Positions 8,372-17,427 of a stretch of DNA of 64,000 bases are shown one piece after another. The position numbers and the translations under genes were made by a program. The DNA is from Rubritalea marina DSM 17716 (GTDB taxonomy: Bacteria; Verrucomicrobiota; Verrucomicrobiia; Verrucomicrobiales; Akkermansiaceae): the NCBI RefSeq assembly GCF_000378105.1, contig NZ_KB899258.1:1-64000 (forward strand), written 5' to 3'. Under the pieces are notes generated by a model. It was not told the origin of the DNA, did not search any database, and saw only the letters and a program-made list of their open reading frames with translations. Every line of letters begins with the position of its first letter. Within the stretch, counting starts at the first letter, position 1.

Positions 8372-8743
8372 ATGGCAAAAATCCTAATCGCAGAAGACTC
8401 ACCTCACTTTGTTAGGTTAGTCGAACTCATCTTGAAGAGAGGCGGGCACTCCGCGAAATTCGCAGTGGATGGCGAAAAAGCTCTATCAGAAGTTAGAAAA
8501 GAGCAACCTGACGTGGCCATTCTGGATGTGAACATGCCCGGGATGAACGGGCTCGAAGTCTTAGATGTCCTGAAGGCCGACCCAGCGACTGCAGGGGTTC
8601 CAGTGATTATTTTAACAGCAACGAGCCACGCCTTGACGAAAAAGGAAGCATTGGAAAGTGGAGCAGCTGCTTTCTTGACGAAGCCTTTCAGCCCGACGGC
8701 GCTTCTCTCAACCATTAACGAAATTACCACCAAAGCCTCATGA
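8372..8743 (+). CDS. CheY-like single-domain response regulator
   Basis: 123 residues forming one receiver domain with no output domain. The acidic pair is E8/D9, the phospho-acceptor D52 (AILDVNMPG), the switch Thr T82 (ILTATS) and the invariant Lys K104 (FLTKPF). Such proteins relay a histidine-kinase phosphoryl group by protein contact. No histidine kinase lies in this window. Its place between the STAS switch and the rest of the polysaccharide operon suggests a second input into the same control. The next gene overlaps its stop by 4 bases. Confidence 0.92.
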   Translation: MAKILIAEDSPHFVRLVELILKRGGHSAKFAVDGEKALSEVRKEQPDVAILDVNMPGMNGLEVLDVLKADPATAGVPVIILTATSHALTKKEALESGAAAFLTKPFSPTALLSTINEITTKAS

Positions 8744-9900
8744 AAGACCGCCTCTCATTATTCATTATGATCGATGCCTGTGGATGGGAAATTGTCAGAG
8801 ATCGCCCGTTTTTATCTGAACTAGCCCCTCATAGACGCAAGCTCGAGAGTGTCTTTGGATACAGCTCCACCTGTGTGCCATCGATTCTATCAGGGCATTG
8901 GCCAGACGAGCACTACAACTGGTGTTATTTCGTCTATGACCCTAAAAATTCCCCATTCCGCCCGTTACGGATGCTGCGTTGGTTGCCTACGTTCATTACG
9001 AGTCGACGCATTGCGCGACGGGTGCTCACGAAGTTTGTGAAGCGGAGTTTAGGGTTCAGGGGGTATTTTGATCTCTACAATATCCCATTTAAATACATCC
9101 ATTTGTTCGACTTTACGGAGAAGAAAAGCCCATTGAAGCCAGAGGGGATGAATCGCGGCACGAATATCTTCGACACTTTAGAAGCTGCCAATGTGCCATA
9201 CTATGTGACTGATACTCTGCAGCCGGAAGAGGAGCACTTGCGTGCATTGAAGGCAGACATTGAGAGCGAACGCATCGACTTTGCCTTTCAGTATTGGGCT
9301 GGTTTGGACGGTCTATTGCACATGGTTGGGAATGATTCGCCTGAGATTCCTCTGAAGTTAGACCATTATGAGAAGTGGATCGGAGAAGTCATGGACCTGG
9401 CGAAGAAGCACTACAAGCACGTGGATCTTCATGTCTTTAGTGACCATGGTATGGCCAACTGTGATGTGCTGCTCGATTTGCGAGCTAAGGTCGATGAGCT
9501 CGGCTTAAAATTTGGTGTCGACTACGCGGTCGTGTACGACAGCACCATGGCGCGCTTTTGGTTTTTGAAGCCGGGCGCTCGAGAGAAGATTGAAGCGTTG
9601 CTCGATTCGGTTCCTGAGGGGAGAACAATGCCTAAGGAAGAGTTACAGCAGTACAGGGCATACTTCGATGGTGGTGAATTTGGGGAGTTAATCTGGCTGG
9701 CAGAAGAAGGGACGCTGATTGTTCCAAGTCATATGGGAGAGAGGCCAATACGCGCGATGCACGGCTATCACCCAACGGACCCACAGAGTTATGCCACGCT
9801 ATTTAGCAATACGGACCAAGTGCCCGACGAGGTCACCCACATTCCTCATATTTGCAAGTTGATGGAGAACGCTGTGAGCGAACATGCAAAAAATAAATGA
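8740..9900 (+). CDS. alkaline-phosphatase-superfamily phosphodiesterase (nucleotide pyrophosphatase type)
   Basis: 386 residues with the metal-binding layout of type I phosphodiesterase/nucleotide pyrophosphatases: an early Asp (MIDACGW, D12), a nucleophile segment YSSTCVPSILSG (41-52, T44 the likely nucleophile), a mid-protein AGLDGLLH, VFSDHGM near residue 235 and a late His region (AMHGYHP). Family members hydrolyse phosphodiester, pyrophosphate or sulfate esters or move phospho-groups on glycans. No signal peptide is visible, so it looks cytoplasmic. It overlaps both neighbours by 4 bases, which ties it to exopolysaccharide synthesis. The substrate is unknown; trimming or transferring a phospho-substituent is a guess. 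Confidence 0.78.
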   Translation: MKDRLSLFIMIDACGWEIVRDRPFLSELAPHRRKLESVFGYSSTCVPSILSGHWPDEHYNWCYFVYDPKNSPFRPLRMLRWLPTFITSRRIARRVLTKFVKRSLGFRGYFDLYNIPFKYIHLFDFTEKKSPLKPEGMNRGTNIFDTLEAANVPYYVTDTLQPEEEHLRALKADIESERIDFAFQYWAGLDGLLHMVGNDSPEIPLKLDHYEKWIGEVMDLAKKHYKHVDLHVFSDHGMANCDVLLDLRAKVDELGLKFGVDYAVVYDSTMARFWFLKPGAREKIEALLDSVPEGRTMPKEELQQYRAYFDGGEFGELIWLAEEGTLIVPSHMGERPIRAMHGYHPTDPQSYATLFSNTDQVPDEVTHIPHICKLMENAVSEHAKNK

Positions 9901-11159
9901 AGCCCGATCGCATTATCCATGTACCTAGACGCTTTGTCTCCCATGAATGGGGAGGTACCGAGACGGTGATCTTAGAGACCTCGAAGCAGCAGAAAGCAAG
10001 TGGCTACGATCCTCAAATTATCACTTCCATGGCACTTGCAGATCAATCAAAGGAATTGATTCAAGGGATCCCGGTCTCACGGTTTTCTCACATTTATCCA
10101 TTCTTTGGGCTTAGTCAGAAACAGAAGATGGCTCTGGATAAGAAAGGTGGTAATTTGCTTTCTCTGCCATTATTACGGGGCCTCTGCCAAGTTGAGAATA
10201 CAAGGATATTTCATGCTCATGCATTGAAGCGTCTTGGGGGGACGGTACGTACAGCGGCTAGGATTAAGAAAAAACCTTATGTGGTGTCGCTTCACGGAGG
10301 GACATTCGATGTGCCGAGTGATGAACTGCAAACTTTGATTGACCCGATCAAAGGAAAGTTTGAATGGGGAAAACCTTTTGGTGCGTTGTTAGGTTCGCGA
10401 CAGGTTTTGACTGAAGCGAATCATGTCATTTGCGTTGGTCAAAACGAGGCTGACACAGCGCGCAAAGAACTTCCTCATGACCGAATCTCGTACTTGCCTA
10501 ACGGAGTAGATTTTAAACGTTTCTCTATGGGGGATAAAGATCAGTTGCGGGAGCGACTGGGGATCGCAGAATCTGATTTTCTAGTTTTAAGTATTGGCAG
10601 AATTGACACTCAAAAGAATCAACTGTGTCTGCTCAAAGCGTTCAGGCTCATTCATCAAGAACATTCAGACGCGAAGCTTGTTCTGGTTGGCCCTGTGACT
10701 CAGCCAGATTGTTTGGCAACATTGCAGAGCTATATTGAAGAGCATGAGCTCAGTGAGAGTGTTCATTTCCTCTCCTTGGAGAACGATGATCCATTGTTAG
10801 TAAACGCCTACCACGCAGCAGATGTGTTTGCCTTGGCGTCGCGTCATGAACCGTTTGGGATCGTCGTTTTGGAGGCTTGGTGCGCGGGTTGCCCAGTGGT
10901 TGCCAGTCGGGTGGGAGGTTTAAAGACTCTCATCACCGACGAGGAAGATGGCTTGCTCTTTGACCTAGCCTCGGAGCAGCCGGAGCAGGAACTAGCAGCT
11001 CAAATTTCAAGGCTTCACGCGAATCGATCATTGGCCAATGGAATTGGTGAGGCAGGTAAGCGCAATGCGCAGTCGAATTACGATTGGTCTGTAATCAATG
11101 CTCGCCTCGAAGAGATCTACCAGCTCGCCGAAGAACACCACCGAACACCCCACAAATAA
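9897..11159 (+). CDS. glycosyltransferase family 4
   Basis: 420 residues of GT-B fold. The N-terminal half has RRFVSHEWGGTETVI (acceptor-side Gly loop). The C-terminal half has LSIGRIDTQKNQ and HEPFGIVVLEAWCAGCPVVAS (E-x7-E). It is a retaining nucleotide-sugar transferase acting on the growing lipid-linked repeat unit; donor and linkage are unknown. It overlaps the upstream phosphodiesterase gene by 4 bases (ATGA) and is followed one base later by the next start, showing tight operon packing. Confidence 0.9.
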   Translation: MKPDRIIHVPRRFVSHEWGGTETVILETSKQQKASGYDPQIITSMALADQSKELIQGIPVSRFSHIYPFFGLSQKQKMALDKKGGNLLSLPLLRGLCQVENTRIFHAHALKRLGGTVRTAARIKKKPYVVSLHGGTFDVPSDELQTLIDPIKGKFEWGKPFGALLGSRQVLTEANHVICVGQNEADTARKELPHDRISYLPNGVDFKRFSMGDKDQLRERLGIAESDFLVLSIGRIDTQKNQLCLLKAFRLIHQEHSDAKLVLVGPVTQPDCLATLQSYIEEHELSESVHFLSLENDDPLLVNAYHAADVFALASRHEPFGIVVLEAWCAGCPVVASRVGGLKTLITDEEDGLLFDLASEQPEQELAAQISRLHANRSLANGIGEAGKRNAQSNYDWSVINARLEEIYQLAEEHHRTPHK

Positions 11160-11160
11160 T

Positions 11161-12297
11161 ATGTCGAATCAACGCTATACCCGTGATGGATCTGAAGCTT
11201 TAGAGAACATGCTCGCATTGTCCTGTGAAAGGATAGGTGAGAAGGTGAAGGCGATCGTTCCTGATTCACAGCTTGAGGCATTGATCTTGGCTGGAGGATA
11301 TGGTCGTGGTGAGGGGGGGGGCTTCAAGGATGGTGACCAGGATTTACCCTACAATGATCTGGAGTTTTTTCTCTACATCAAAGGTTCCCCGCGTCTCAAC
11401 GAGAGAAAATATCATGATGCGATCCATCGCCTCGAGCATGAGATGAGCGAGGAGGTGGGAATTGAGGTAGAATTTAAAATTTCATCGTTACAGTCTTTGG
11501 CTTCCAGCGAGGTAAACATGTTCTACTACGACCTGCTTTGCGGACATGAAGTGACGGTAGGTGCCAAGGATGTACTGGCGGGTGTGGAGTTTTCTCACCA
11601 TCAAGATGCTAGTAAAATTCCAATGCATGAAGCGACACGCTTAATGATGAACCGTTTCAGCGGGTTGTTGTTCGCCAAAGAACTGCTCCAACAAAGCGAA
11701 CTCAGCAAGGAAGATACTGATTTTATCACGCGCAACATTGCCAAAGCGGAGTTAGCGATAGGGGATGCTTTGTTGTGTGCTCACGGACAATACCATTGGA
11801 GTTGTGTTCAGCGTCATGAAAATCTCAAAGCCCTTGCTGCCGAGGACCTACCGATGCAGGAGATCCTGAGCCATCATTTGGTGGCTGTAGATTTTAAGCT
11901 GCATCCCAAACTCACTAGTGTTTCAGCTGAGGAGCTGGTAGCTCGCCATGAAGAAGTGAGTCAATTGGCTTGGCAAGTATGGCGCCATATCGAGAGCTTG
12001 CGGCTGAGCTATCAAATTCTAGATGCTAAAAGCTATGCGTTGGGAGGGGACAAGTGCCCGGAAACATTTGCGCTCAAGAATATCTTGCTGCGGCTTCGCT
12101 CATTCGGCCCCAAGGCCTGCATAGGTGAAAGGATGTTTCGTTATCCTCGCGAAATCCTACTCAATGTGCTGGCCGTGCTGCTGTGGCAACCAAACGCTGC
12201 TGACTTGAATTGGTTGTCTGGACAATTCTGCACTGAGATTGGCTCTACTGACGAAGCCCTCAAGGCGTATAAAGAACTCTGGGAACGATATAACTAA
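11161..12297 (+). CDS. nucleotidyltransferase-like protein of unknown substrate
   Basis: 378 residues counted from ATG 11161, one base after the upstream stop. An open frame extends 21 codons further up but overlaps the glycosyltransferase, so the ATG is preferred. ALILAGGYGRGEGGG followed by YNDLEFFLYI resembles the G-[GS]...D-x-[DE] core of the nucleotidyltransferase superfamily (MNT/KNT type), with a helical C-terminal half rich in Leu, His and Glu. Such folds transfer a nucleotide to a small molecule or protein. I do not recognise a named family. Its place among glycosyltransferases suggests substrate activation or enzyme modification, which is inference only. Confidence 0.6.
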   Translation: MSNQRYTRDGSEALENMLALSCERIGEKVKAIVPDSQLEALILAGGYGRGEGGGFKDGDQDLPYNDLEFFLYIKGSPRLNERKYHDAIHRLEHEMSEEVGIEVEFKISSLQSLASSEVNMFYYDLLCGHEVTVGAKDVLAGVEFSHHQDASKIPMHEATRLMMNRFSGLLFAKELLQQSELSKEDTDFITRNIAKAELAIGDALLCAHGQYHWSCVQRHENLKALAAEDLPMQEILSHHLVAVDFKLHPKLTSVSAEELVARHEEVSQLAWQVWRHIESLRLSYQILDAKSYALGGDKCPETFALKNILLRLRSFGPKACIGERMFRYPREILLNVLAVLLWQPNAADLNWLSGQFCTEIGSTDEALKAYKELWERYN

Positions 12298-12302
12298 GAC
12301 CC

Positions 12303-12827
12303 ATGCTCACTGACCTAAAAGCCGACATTAAGCGTAATTTACGAGATTACGAGCCATGCAGTTCATTGAAGCTTTTGGCGCTTTGCCTGATTCTCAATAG
12401 TATTCATGCCTTGTTTCTTATCAGGCTTCAACAGTGGTGTGCGGAGAAGCGTTTGCCTACCTTTCCCGTGGCCAAGTTACTCTTTTGGTTCTTCAGTATC
12501 GAGATTAGTAAACATGCAACCATTGGCCCAGGCTTACGGTTGCCCCACCCGACGGGCATCATCATCGCGCCGAATGTCACGATTGGTCCTAACTGTGATC
12601 TATACGCAGACGTAAAGCTCGTCTTGTCGCATGGGAATCCCAAAGGCCCTACTTTAGAAGAGGGGGTTTTCATGGGGGATGGAGCGAAGGCCGTCGGCAT
12701 GGTAACGCTGGGCGCCCATTCCATTATTGGTGTGTCGGCAGTGGTGACTAAAGACGTGCCAGAGTACGGCACAGCCGTTGGGATACCAGCGAAAGTAATC
12801 AACATAAAAAAGCCTGAGCCAGTATGA
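12303..12827 (+). CDS. serine-acetyltransferase-like hexapeptide transferase
   Basis: 174 residues. The C-terminal ~100 residues form a left-handed beta helix with hexapeptide repeats (ATIGPGLRLPHPTGIIIAPN, VTIGPNCDLYAD) and end in the AVGIPAKVI cap typical of CysE/NodL/WcaB-type enzymes. The LPHPTG...HG layout suits acetyl-CoA-dependent O-acetylation. In polysaccharide operons these enzymes decorate sugars rather than make O-acetylserine, and no cysteine gene is adjacent. It starts 6 nt after the upstream stop and overlaps the next gene by 4 bases. Confidence 0.88.
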   Translation: MLTDLKADIKRNLRDYEPCSSLKLLALCLILNSIHALFLIRLQQWCAEKRLPTFPVAKLLFWFFSIEISKHATIGPGLRLPHPTGIIIAPNVTIGPNCDLYADVKLVLSHGNPKGPTLEEGVFMGDGAKAVGMVTLGAHSIIGVSAVVTKDVPEYGTAVGIPAKVINIKKPEPV

Positions 12828-14026
12828 AGATTTTAGTCATTTACCCTTATGTGCCATGGCCACTTGATCGTGGGACTTTCCAACGCACCTTCCATTTGTT
12901 GAAAAGGATCGCGACTCGGCACGATGTGGATTTCGTCGCATTTTCAGAACCTGACCAGAGTGAAGATGCTAAGAAATCAGTTTTTGAAGAATTCTGCAGT
13001 AGTGTTGAATTTCTTCCATTTCAGCATCCCGAGTGGCAAAAGTTATTTCCGAATCGTTTGCTCAACCCATTGCCAAGTAATGTCCAACATTGGCAGCAAG
13101 ATGAGATTGCTGAGTTCATAGACGAAAAAGTAGAGAGCGGCAGCTATGACATGGTCCACTTATGTGACTTAGTGTTGATGCCCTACATCTATAAACACCG
13201 AGACAAGGTGCCCTTCGTTGTGGATCGTAGTAGAGTGGATTTACAGTTTCAGCTCATGGAGCATCAGAATATCGAGTTCAGTACTCGACAGAAATTGTTG
13301 CGCTATGAGAGTTACGCCAAGCTATGGTTCTATGAGCGTAAACTCGCTAAAGCCACACTCCAGGAGATCGTGTGTGGGCCTGACGATAAAACGTTCATCC
13401 ATAATCGTGTCGACCGAAATGCTCCGGTGCTGGTTGTGGCCAATGGAGTGGATTTAGAGTATTTCCATCCCGATACGGTCGATGACCAAAGAGGTGAAGA
13501 CCCAAGCATCATGTTTTGTGGCGCTATGGACTACAGTCCAAACGTGGATGCGTTAAAGTGGTTTTTTGAAGATGTGTATGCCCAACTTATCAAGAGAGTC
13601 CCCTCGTTGAACATTCTGATCGTAGGTCGCAGTCCTATCCCAGAGATTCAAGCATATGGTAGTTTAAAGGGGGTCACAGTAACTGGTGGGGTGCCAGATG
13701 TGAGACCGTACTATCGTCGTGCTTGGCTGCAGATCGTTCCGCTCAGAATAGGAGGGGGGACTCGCTTGAAAATTGTGGAATCTTTGGCCATTGGGACCCC
13801 AGTGGTGTCCACGAGTATTGGGGCCCAAGGTCTAGACCTAGAGCATGGTAGGCAAATCCTACTTGCGGACGACGCCACAGCATTTGTCGACGAAACAGTC
13901 AAGGCCCTGGAAGATGGGGCATTGAGGAACACCCTTGAGTTAGAGGGCTTGAAGGTGGCGAATGAGAGATTTGGATGGCCGGCCATCGGTGATCGCCTAG
14001 CAACACATTACGAAACATTAATTTAA
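12824..14026 (+). CDS. glycosyltransferase family 4 (PEP-CTERM/EpsH-associated type)
   Basis: 400 residues. It begins MKILVIYPYVPWPLDRGTFQ, a start characteristic of the sugar transferases found in exosortase-associated exopolysaccharide clusters. The C-terminal half has MFCGAMDYSPNVDALKWF and a donor-site loop GGGTRLKIVESLAIGTPVVS with the conserved Glu. It acts at the cytoplasmic membrane face on the polysaccharide repeat unit. The start overlaps the acetyltransferase stop (ATGA). No exosortase or PEP-CTERM protein is present in this window, so the subgroup name is only a resemblance. Confidence 0.88.
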   Translation: MKILVIYPYVPWPLDRGTFQRTFHLLKRIATRHDVDFVAFSEPDQSEDAKKSVFEEFCSSVEFLPFQHPEWQKLFPNRLLNPLPSNVQHWQQDEIAEFIDEKVESGSYDMVHLCDLVLMPYIYKHRDKVPFVVDRSRVDLQFQLMEHQNIEFSTRQKLLRYESYAKLWFYERKLAKATLQEIVCGPDDKTFIHNRVDRNAPVLVVANGVDLEYFHPDTVDDQRGEDPSIMFCGAMDYSPNVDALKWFFEDVYAQLIKRVPSLNILIVGRSPIPEIQAYGSLKGVTVTGGVPDVRPYYRRAWLQIVPLRIGGGTRLKIVESLAIGTPVVSTSIGAQGLDLEHGRQILLADDATAFVDETVKALEDGALRNTLELEGLKVANERFGWPAIGDRLATHYETLI

Positions 14027-14027
14027 G

Positions 14028-14912
14028 ATGCATTCAAATCCCCAAGCAGTCTCTATCATCATGCGCAGCTTTAATGAAGGCTGGGCGATCCAAGGTAGTA
14101 TTGATGGAGTGTTCCAGCAGGACTTCGAGGGCGATATTGAATTGATCATTATAGACTCAGGATCTAGTGATGACTCGATTCAAATCATCCAACGGGATGG
14201 TCGCGCCAAGCTTATTCAAATCCCGTTAGGAACATACGTTCCCGGACCAGTCTTGAATATGGGAGCGCGCGAAGCGAGTCATGACTGGATTGTGTATTTA
14301 AATGCGGACGCTCAGCCTCAGGATAGTTCTTGGCTCAAAGAGCTCTTGGGACCCTGTCTAGTAGATCCGAAACATGGAGTGGCGTTCTCAAGACAAGTCC
14401 CTAGATCTGATTGTAAAGCTGTGTACGCTCATGATTATGACCGCTGTTTTGGGCCGGAGAGAGAGTCGGTGAATTGGGATCATTTCTTTAGCATGGTGAG
14501 TTGTGCGACTCATCGCAGTGTGTTGGAGGCTGTACCAATCCGTGAAGACTTACAGTATGCAGAGGATGATGAATGGACGAGACGCCTCATCAGGGAAGGT
14601 TACCAAGTCCATTATGCAATCGCTTCGGTAGCGATTCACTCTCACAACTATAGCTTGCGTGAGAGCTACAAGCGCTCATTTGGCGATGCCAAAGCGATGG
14701 CCGCCACGAGTGAAGTGCATCCCAAAAACGTGAATCTTCACTATTACGTGCTTTTGGGATGGGTAAAAGACGCGATGAGGGATCTCCAGTGGTGTCTCAA
14801 ACATGGACGTCTAATGGGCATTTTTTACGCAGCAATGGTTCGTTTAGCCCAACGCCTGGGGCGCCGAGCTGGCCACCATGCAGGCTGGAAACATTACCAA
14901 AGAGAGATATGA
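14028..14912 (+). CDS. glycosyltransferase family 2 (GT-A)
   Basis: 294 residues of GT-A fold. The N-terminus VSIIMRSFNEGWAIQGSIDG leads to an early DSGSSDDS and then VYLNADAQPQD, the DxD-equivalent metal/nucleotide site. EDDEWTRRLIREGY carries the ED catalytic-base motif. The family makes beta-linkages (inverting) from UDP or dTDP sugars. It starts one base after the upstream stop, and the following gene starts within its stop codon. It is the only GT2 enzyme in the cluster. Confidence 0.9.
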   Translation: MHSNPQAVSIIMRSFNEGWAIQGSIDGVFQQDFEGDIELIIIDSGSSDDSIQIIQRDGRAKLIQIPLGTYVPGPVLNMGAREASHDWIVYLNADAQPQDSSWLKELLGPCLVDPKHGVAFSRQVPRSDCKAVYAHDYDRCFGPERESVNWDHFFSMVSCATHRSVLEAVPIREDLQYAEDDEWTRRLIREGYQVHYAIASVAIHSHNYSLRESYKRSFGDAKAMAATSEVHPKNVNLHYYVLLGWVKDAMRDLQWCLKHGRLMGIFYAAMVRLAQRLGRRAGHHAGWKHYQREI

Positions 14913-16135
14913 AGATTCTGGTCATTTCAAATTTATACCCACCTCACGAAATTGGGGGGTACGAACTCCGGTGCGCCGATGTTTGCAATCGATTGATGGA
15001 CAGGGGGCACAACATCAGAGTACTCACTTCCAATCACCAGGTAGACGGGCGGGCACAGGTGGATGATAGCCATGTCGCGAGGCAGCTTCACATCCATGGG
15101 ATGTATGGCCACCCCTGGCTATCCATGCCACAGCTCTATGACTTGGAGAAAAAGAATCATCGAGCATTGGTCGAAGAAATTGATTCATTCCAGCCTGACC
15201 TGATTCACGTGTGGAACATGGGAGGGATTTCAAAGTCGCTTTTGCTGCGTTTAGAAGCGATGGATATCCCGCTAGTCTATGATATTTCAGACCATTGGAT
15301 CGCGCGTAGTATGCGTGCAGATGTGTGGCTTAGGTGGTGGAATGAATCGAAAGGCACAAGCAATGCTATTATGCGATCGATACTCAAGGTGTTGGGTGTG
15401 CGAGCAAAAATTTCCAAGGAGGTACCTACGGATTCATGGGACACACTGAAGTATCCTAGAATCTATTTTTGTAGTGGTTTCCTCAAAACTCTAACGATGG
15501 AAAAAGGATGGTCCGTGAATCATGGTGACGTTATCCATTGCGGTATTGAAACGCAGGAATTTACGGTGAAGTCCGACTATTCAAGTTTCTCGAAGCTACT
15601 CTGGGTGGGACGATTGGCTGAAGACAAAGACCCACTCACTGCGGTGCGCGCCCTCGCGGCATGTGAGGATCAAAGTTTAACCTTGGATCTCTTTGGTAAT
15701 GGTGATCCTGATTATGTTTCTCAGTTAGAGAGCGAGATTGAGAGTTTGAATCTATCAGCTAGAGTTCAGATAGGTGCTGTATCTCAATCTGAGATGAAGT
15801 CCTTGTATGCTAAGTATGACTGTCTGTTGTTTACTTCGAACTGGGGGGAGCCGTTTGCCTTGACCCCTCTGGAGGCGATGTCTTCAGGGCTGCCTGTCGT
15901 TAGTTCCTTGGATGGTGGTCAGAGAGAGTTGGCCAATGATCGAGTGAATAGTTTGGTGGCAGAGGCTGCGAACCCGCAAACCTATGCGAAGAAAATCATG
16001 GAGTATCGAGATGATCCAGAGCTACGAGCTCAGGTCGCTCAAACTGGACTGAATCAAGCTGAGCGAGAATTTGACATTGAGGTGATCACGGATCAAATTG
16101 AGCAATATTTGAAAGCATCCTTGGGGGATTCATGA
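14909..16135 (+). CDS. glycosyltransferase family 4
   Basis: 408 residues from ATG 14909, which overlaps the upstream stop by 4 bases. A longer open frame upstream lies within the GT2 gene and is not needed. The start MKILVISNLYPPHEIGGYEL is the typical GT4 beta-1/Gly-loop. The C-terminal half has LLWVGRLAEDKDP and WGEPFALTPLEAMSSGLPVV (E-x7-E). It is an exopolysaccharide repeat-unit glycosyltransferase of unknown donor. Confidence 0.9.
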   Translation: MKILVISNLYPPHEIGGYELRCADVCNRLMDRGHNIRVLTSNHQVDGRAQVDDSHVARQLHIHGMYGHPWLSMPQLYDLEKKNHRALVEEIDSFQPDLIHVWNMGGISKSLLLRLEAMDIPLVYDISDHWIARSMRADVWLRWWNESKGTSNAIMRSILKVLGVRAKISKEVPTDSWDTLKYPRIYFCSGFLKTLTMEKGWSVNHGDVIHCGIETQEFTVKSDYSSFSKLLWVGRLAEDKDPLTAVRALAACEDQSLTLDLFGNGDPDYVSQLESEIESLNLSARVQIGAVSQSEMKSLYAKYDCLLFTSNWGEPFALTPLEAMSSGLPVVSSLDGGQRELANDRVNSLVAEAANPQTYAKKIMEYRDDPELRAQVAQTGLNQAEREFDIEVITDQIEQYLKASLGDS

Positions 16136-17268
16136 GTCTGATATTTTATGACGATAGCCCTATATTTGGTGGGCATGAGGTGATGTGCCTGGCGGGATTG
16201 AGTGCTCTACTAGAGACGTACTCTGCTCCTGTCATTTTTTACGCCACTGCGGCGAATACGACTTTATGTGATCGGCTCAGTATGTTGGGGCAGAAGCATC
16301 CTCATCTGGTAGTGCGTCATGTGCCCTGGAATTCATCGAAGTTTGAGTCACTGCGCAATCTTCTGAAACCATCGCGAGCGAGAGGCCTCCTCGAAATGTT
16401 TCGTGAGGATACGGCTAGTTTGGTGGTTGCTGTGCAGGGGAATATTGAGCATTCATCACTGTCTTTGAAGGCTTGCAGAATAGCAAAGATCAAGTGCTTG
16501 AGCTATATCCCTGTGCCTCACTCCAACCATGTCATGGGGGCGAAGCTTGGAGCGTGCAGAGATGTCTTTAGTTCACCTATCTTCAAATGGCCAGATGTCT
16601 ATGTGACGATTTCTGAAGAGATGGAGCGTTTACTCAGAGAACGAGGAGCGGTTGCACCTGTGCAAATCGTGTACAATGGAATCGACATAGATCGTTTCGA
16701 AGGTGGCGATAAGGAGGGTGCTAGAAGGGATCTCAAACTCCCTTTAGACAAGATACTTCTTGGGCTTGTCGGGAGAATTGAATTTAGACAAAAACAACAG
16801 CATTTGTTGGTGGATGCTGTCAGTGCAGACCCTGAGCTTAAGGATAAATGTCATCTTGTATTTGCTGGTGAAGGACCAGATTCTGAAAATCTAGCAAATT
16901 TACTTAACGAGAAGGGTGTTTCACATACGATCTTCGAGTGGTGTGATACAGCTCCGCTTTACAAAGCCTTAGATGCATTGGTCATCCCTTCGCGTTATGA
17001 GGGGCTTCCTCTGGTGATGCTTGAGTCCTTATCGTCAGAGACTACGGTGTTTGGCAGTGACCGTGACGGAATGCGAGATATTCTGCCAGAGTCGCGCAGG
17101 TTCAGAGCTGATGACACATTCGCTCTTTCAGAAGCTCTACGAGCATGGATTCAAGTAGGCTGCCCCAAACCTGAAGAATACTTGGTGCAGCGTGTCCGTA
17201 AAGAAATGTCTCTAGAGCAATTTGGGAGGTCGTTCACTGAAGCTATTCTATCTGAATTTAAAAAATGA
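16132..17268 (+). CDS. glycosyltransferase family 4
   Basis: 378 residues. The N-terminal half begins MSLIFYDDSPIFGGHEVMCL, with a Gly-loop and HE reminiscent of GT4. The C-terminal half has LLGLVGRIEFRQKQQ and SRYEGLPLVMLESLSSE, a shortened donor motif with the key Glu retained. It overlaps its upstream neighbour by 4 bases and is the last gene of the tightly packed run starting at 4333; a 159-bp gap follows. Function is by family only. Confidence 0.86.
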   Translation: MSLIFYDDSPIFGGHEVMCLAGLSALLETYSAPVIFYATAANTTLCDRLSMLGQKHPHLVVRHVPWNSSKFESLRNLLKPSRARGLLEMFREDTASLVVAVQGNIEHSSLSLKACRIAKIKCLSYIPVPHSNHVMGAKLGACRDVFSSPIFKWPDVYVTISEEMERLLRERGAVAPVQIVYNGIDIDRFEGGDKEGARRDLKLPLDKILLGLVGRIEFRQKQQHLLVDAVSADPELKDKCHLVFAGEGPDSENLANLLNEKGVSHTIFEWCDTAPLYKALDALVIPSRYEGLPLVMLESLSSETTVFGSDRDGMRDILPESRRFRADDTFALSEALRAWIQVGCPKPEEYLVQRVRKEMSLEQFGRSFTEAILSEFKK

Positions 17269-17335
17269 TAGGTGATTTCTCGCTTCATTCTTTAAAAATT
17301 TGTTAGTTATCCACAGTTTTTTGTGGTTAGATGGT

Positions 17336-17363
17336 TTGGTGCAGATAGTCTTGAAGCTATTAT
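17336..17363 (+). promoter_or_regulatory. candidate promoter for the export genes
   Basis: In the 159-bp AT-rich gap before the Wzz-like gene, TTGGTG and TATTAT are separated by 16 bases, close to a sigma-70-type promoter. A small CCACA/TGTGG hairpin lies just upstream (17311-17326). The match is weak and unverified, but the gap is the only long break in this stretch of plus-strand genes, so a promoter is likely somewhere in it. Confidence 0.25.
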
Positions 17364-17427
17364 AGTTTAGAGAAATTAAATTCTACACTTTTCAAAAAAT
17401 TTGCCGTGCCTATTATTCTTTTAAATT

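Noticed and set aside
14759-14908. N-terminal extension of the glycosyltransferase at 14909
   Set aside because: It overlaps the GT2 gene out of frame, and the canonical GT4 start MKILVISNLYPP begins at 14909.
17311-17326. Terminator at the end of the long glycosyltransferase operon
   Set aside because: The stem is only 5 bp with a T-rich loop and no T-tract after it.
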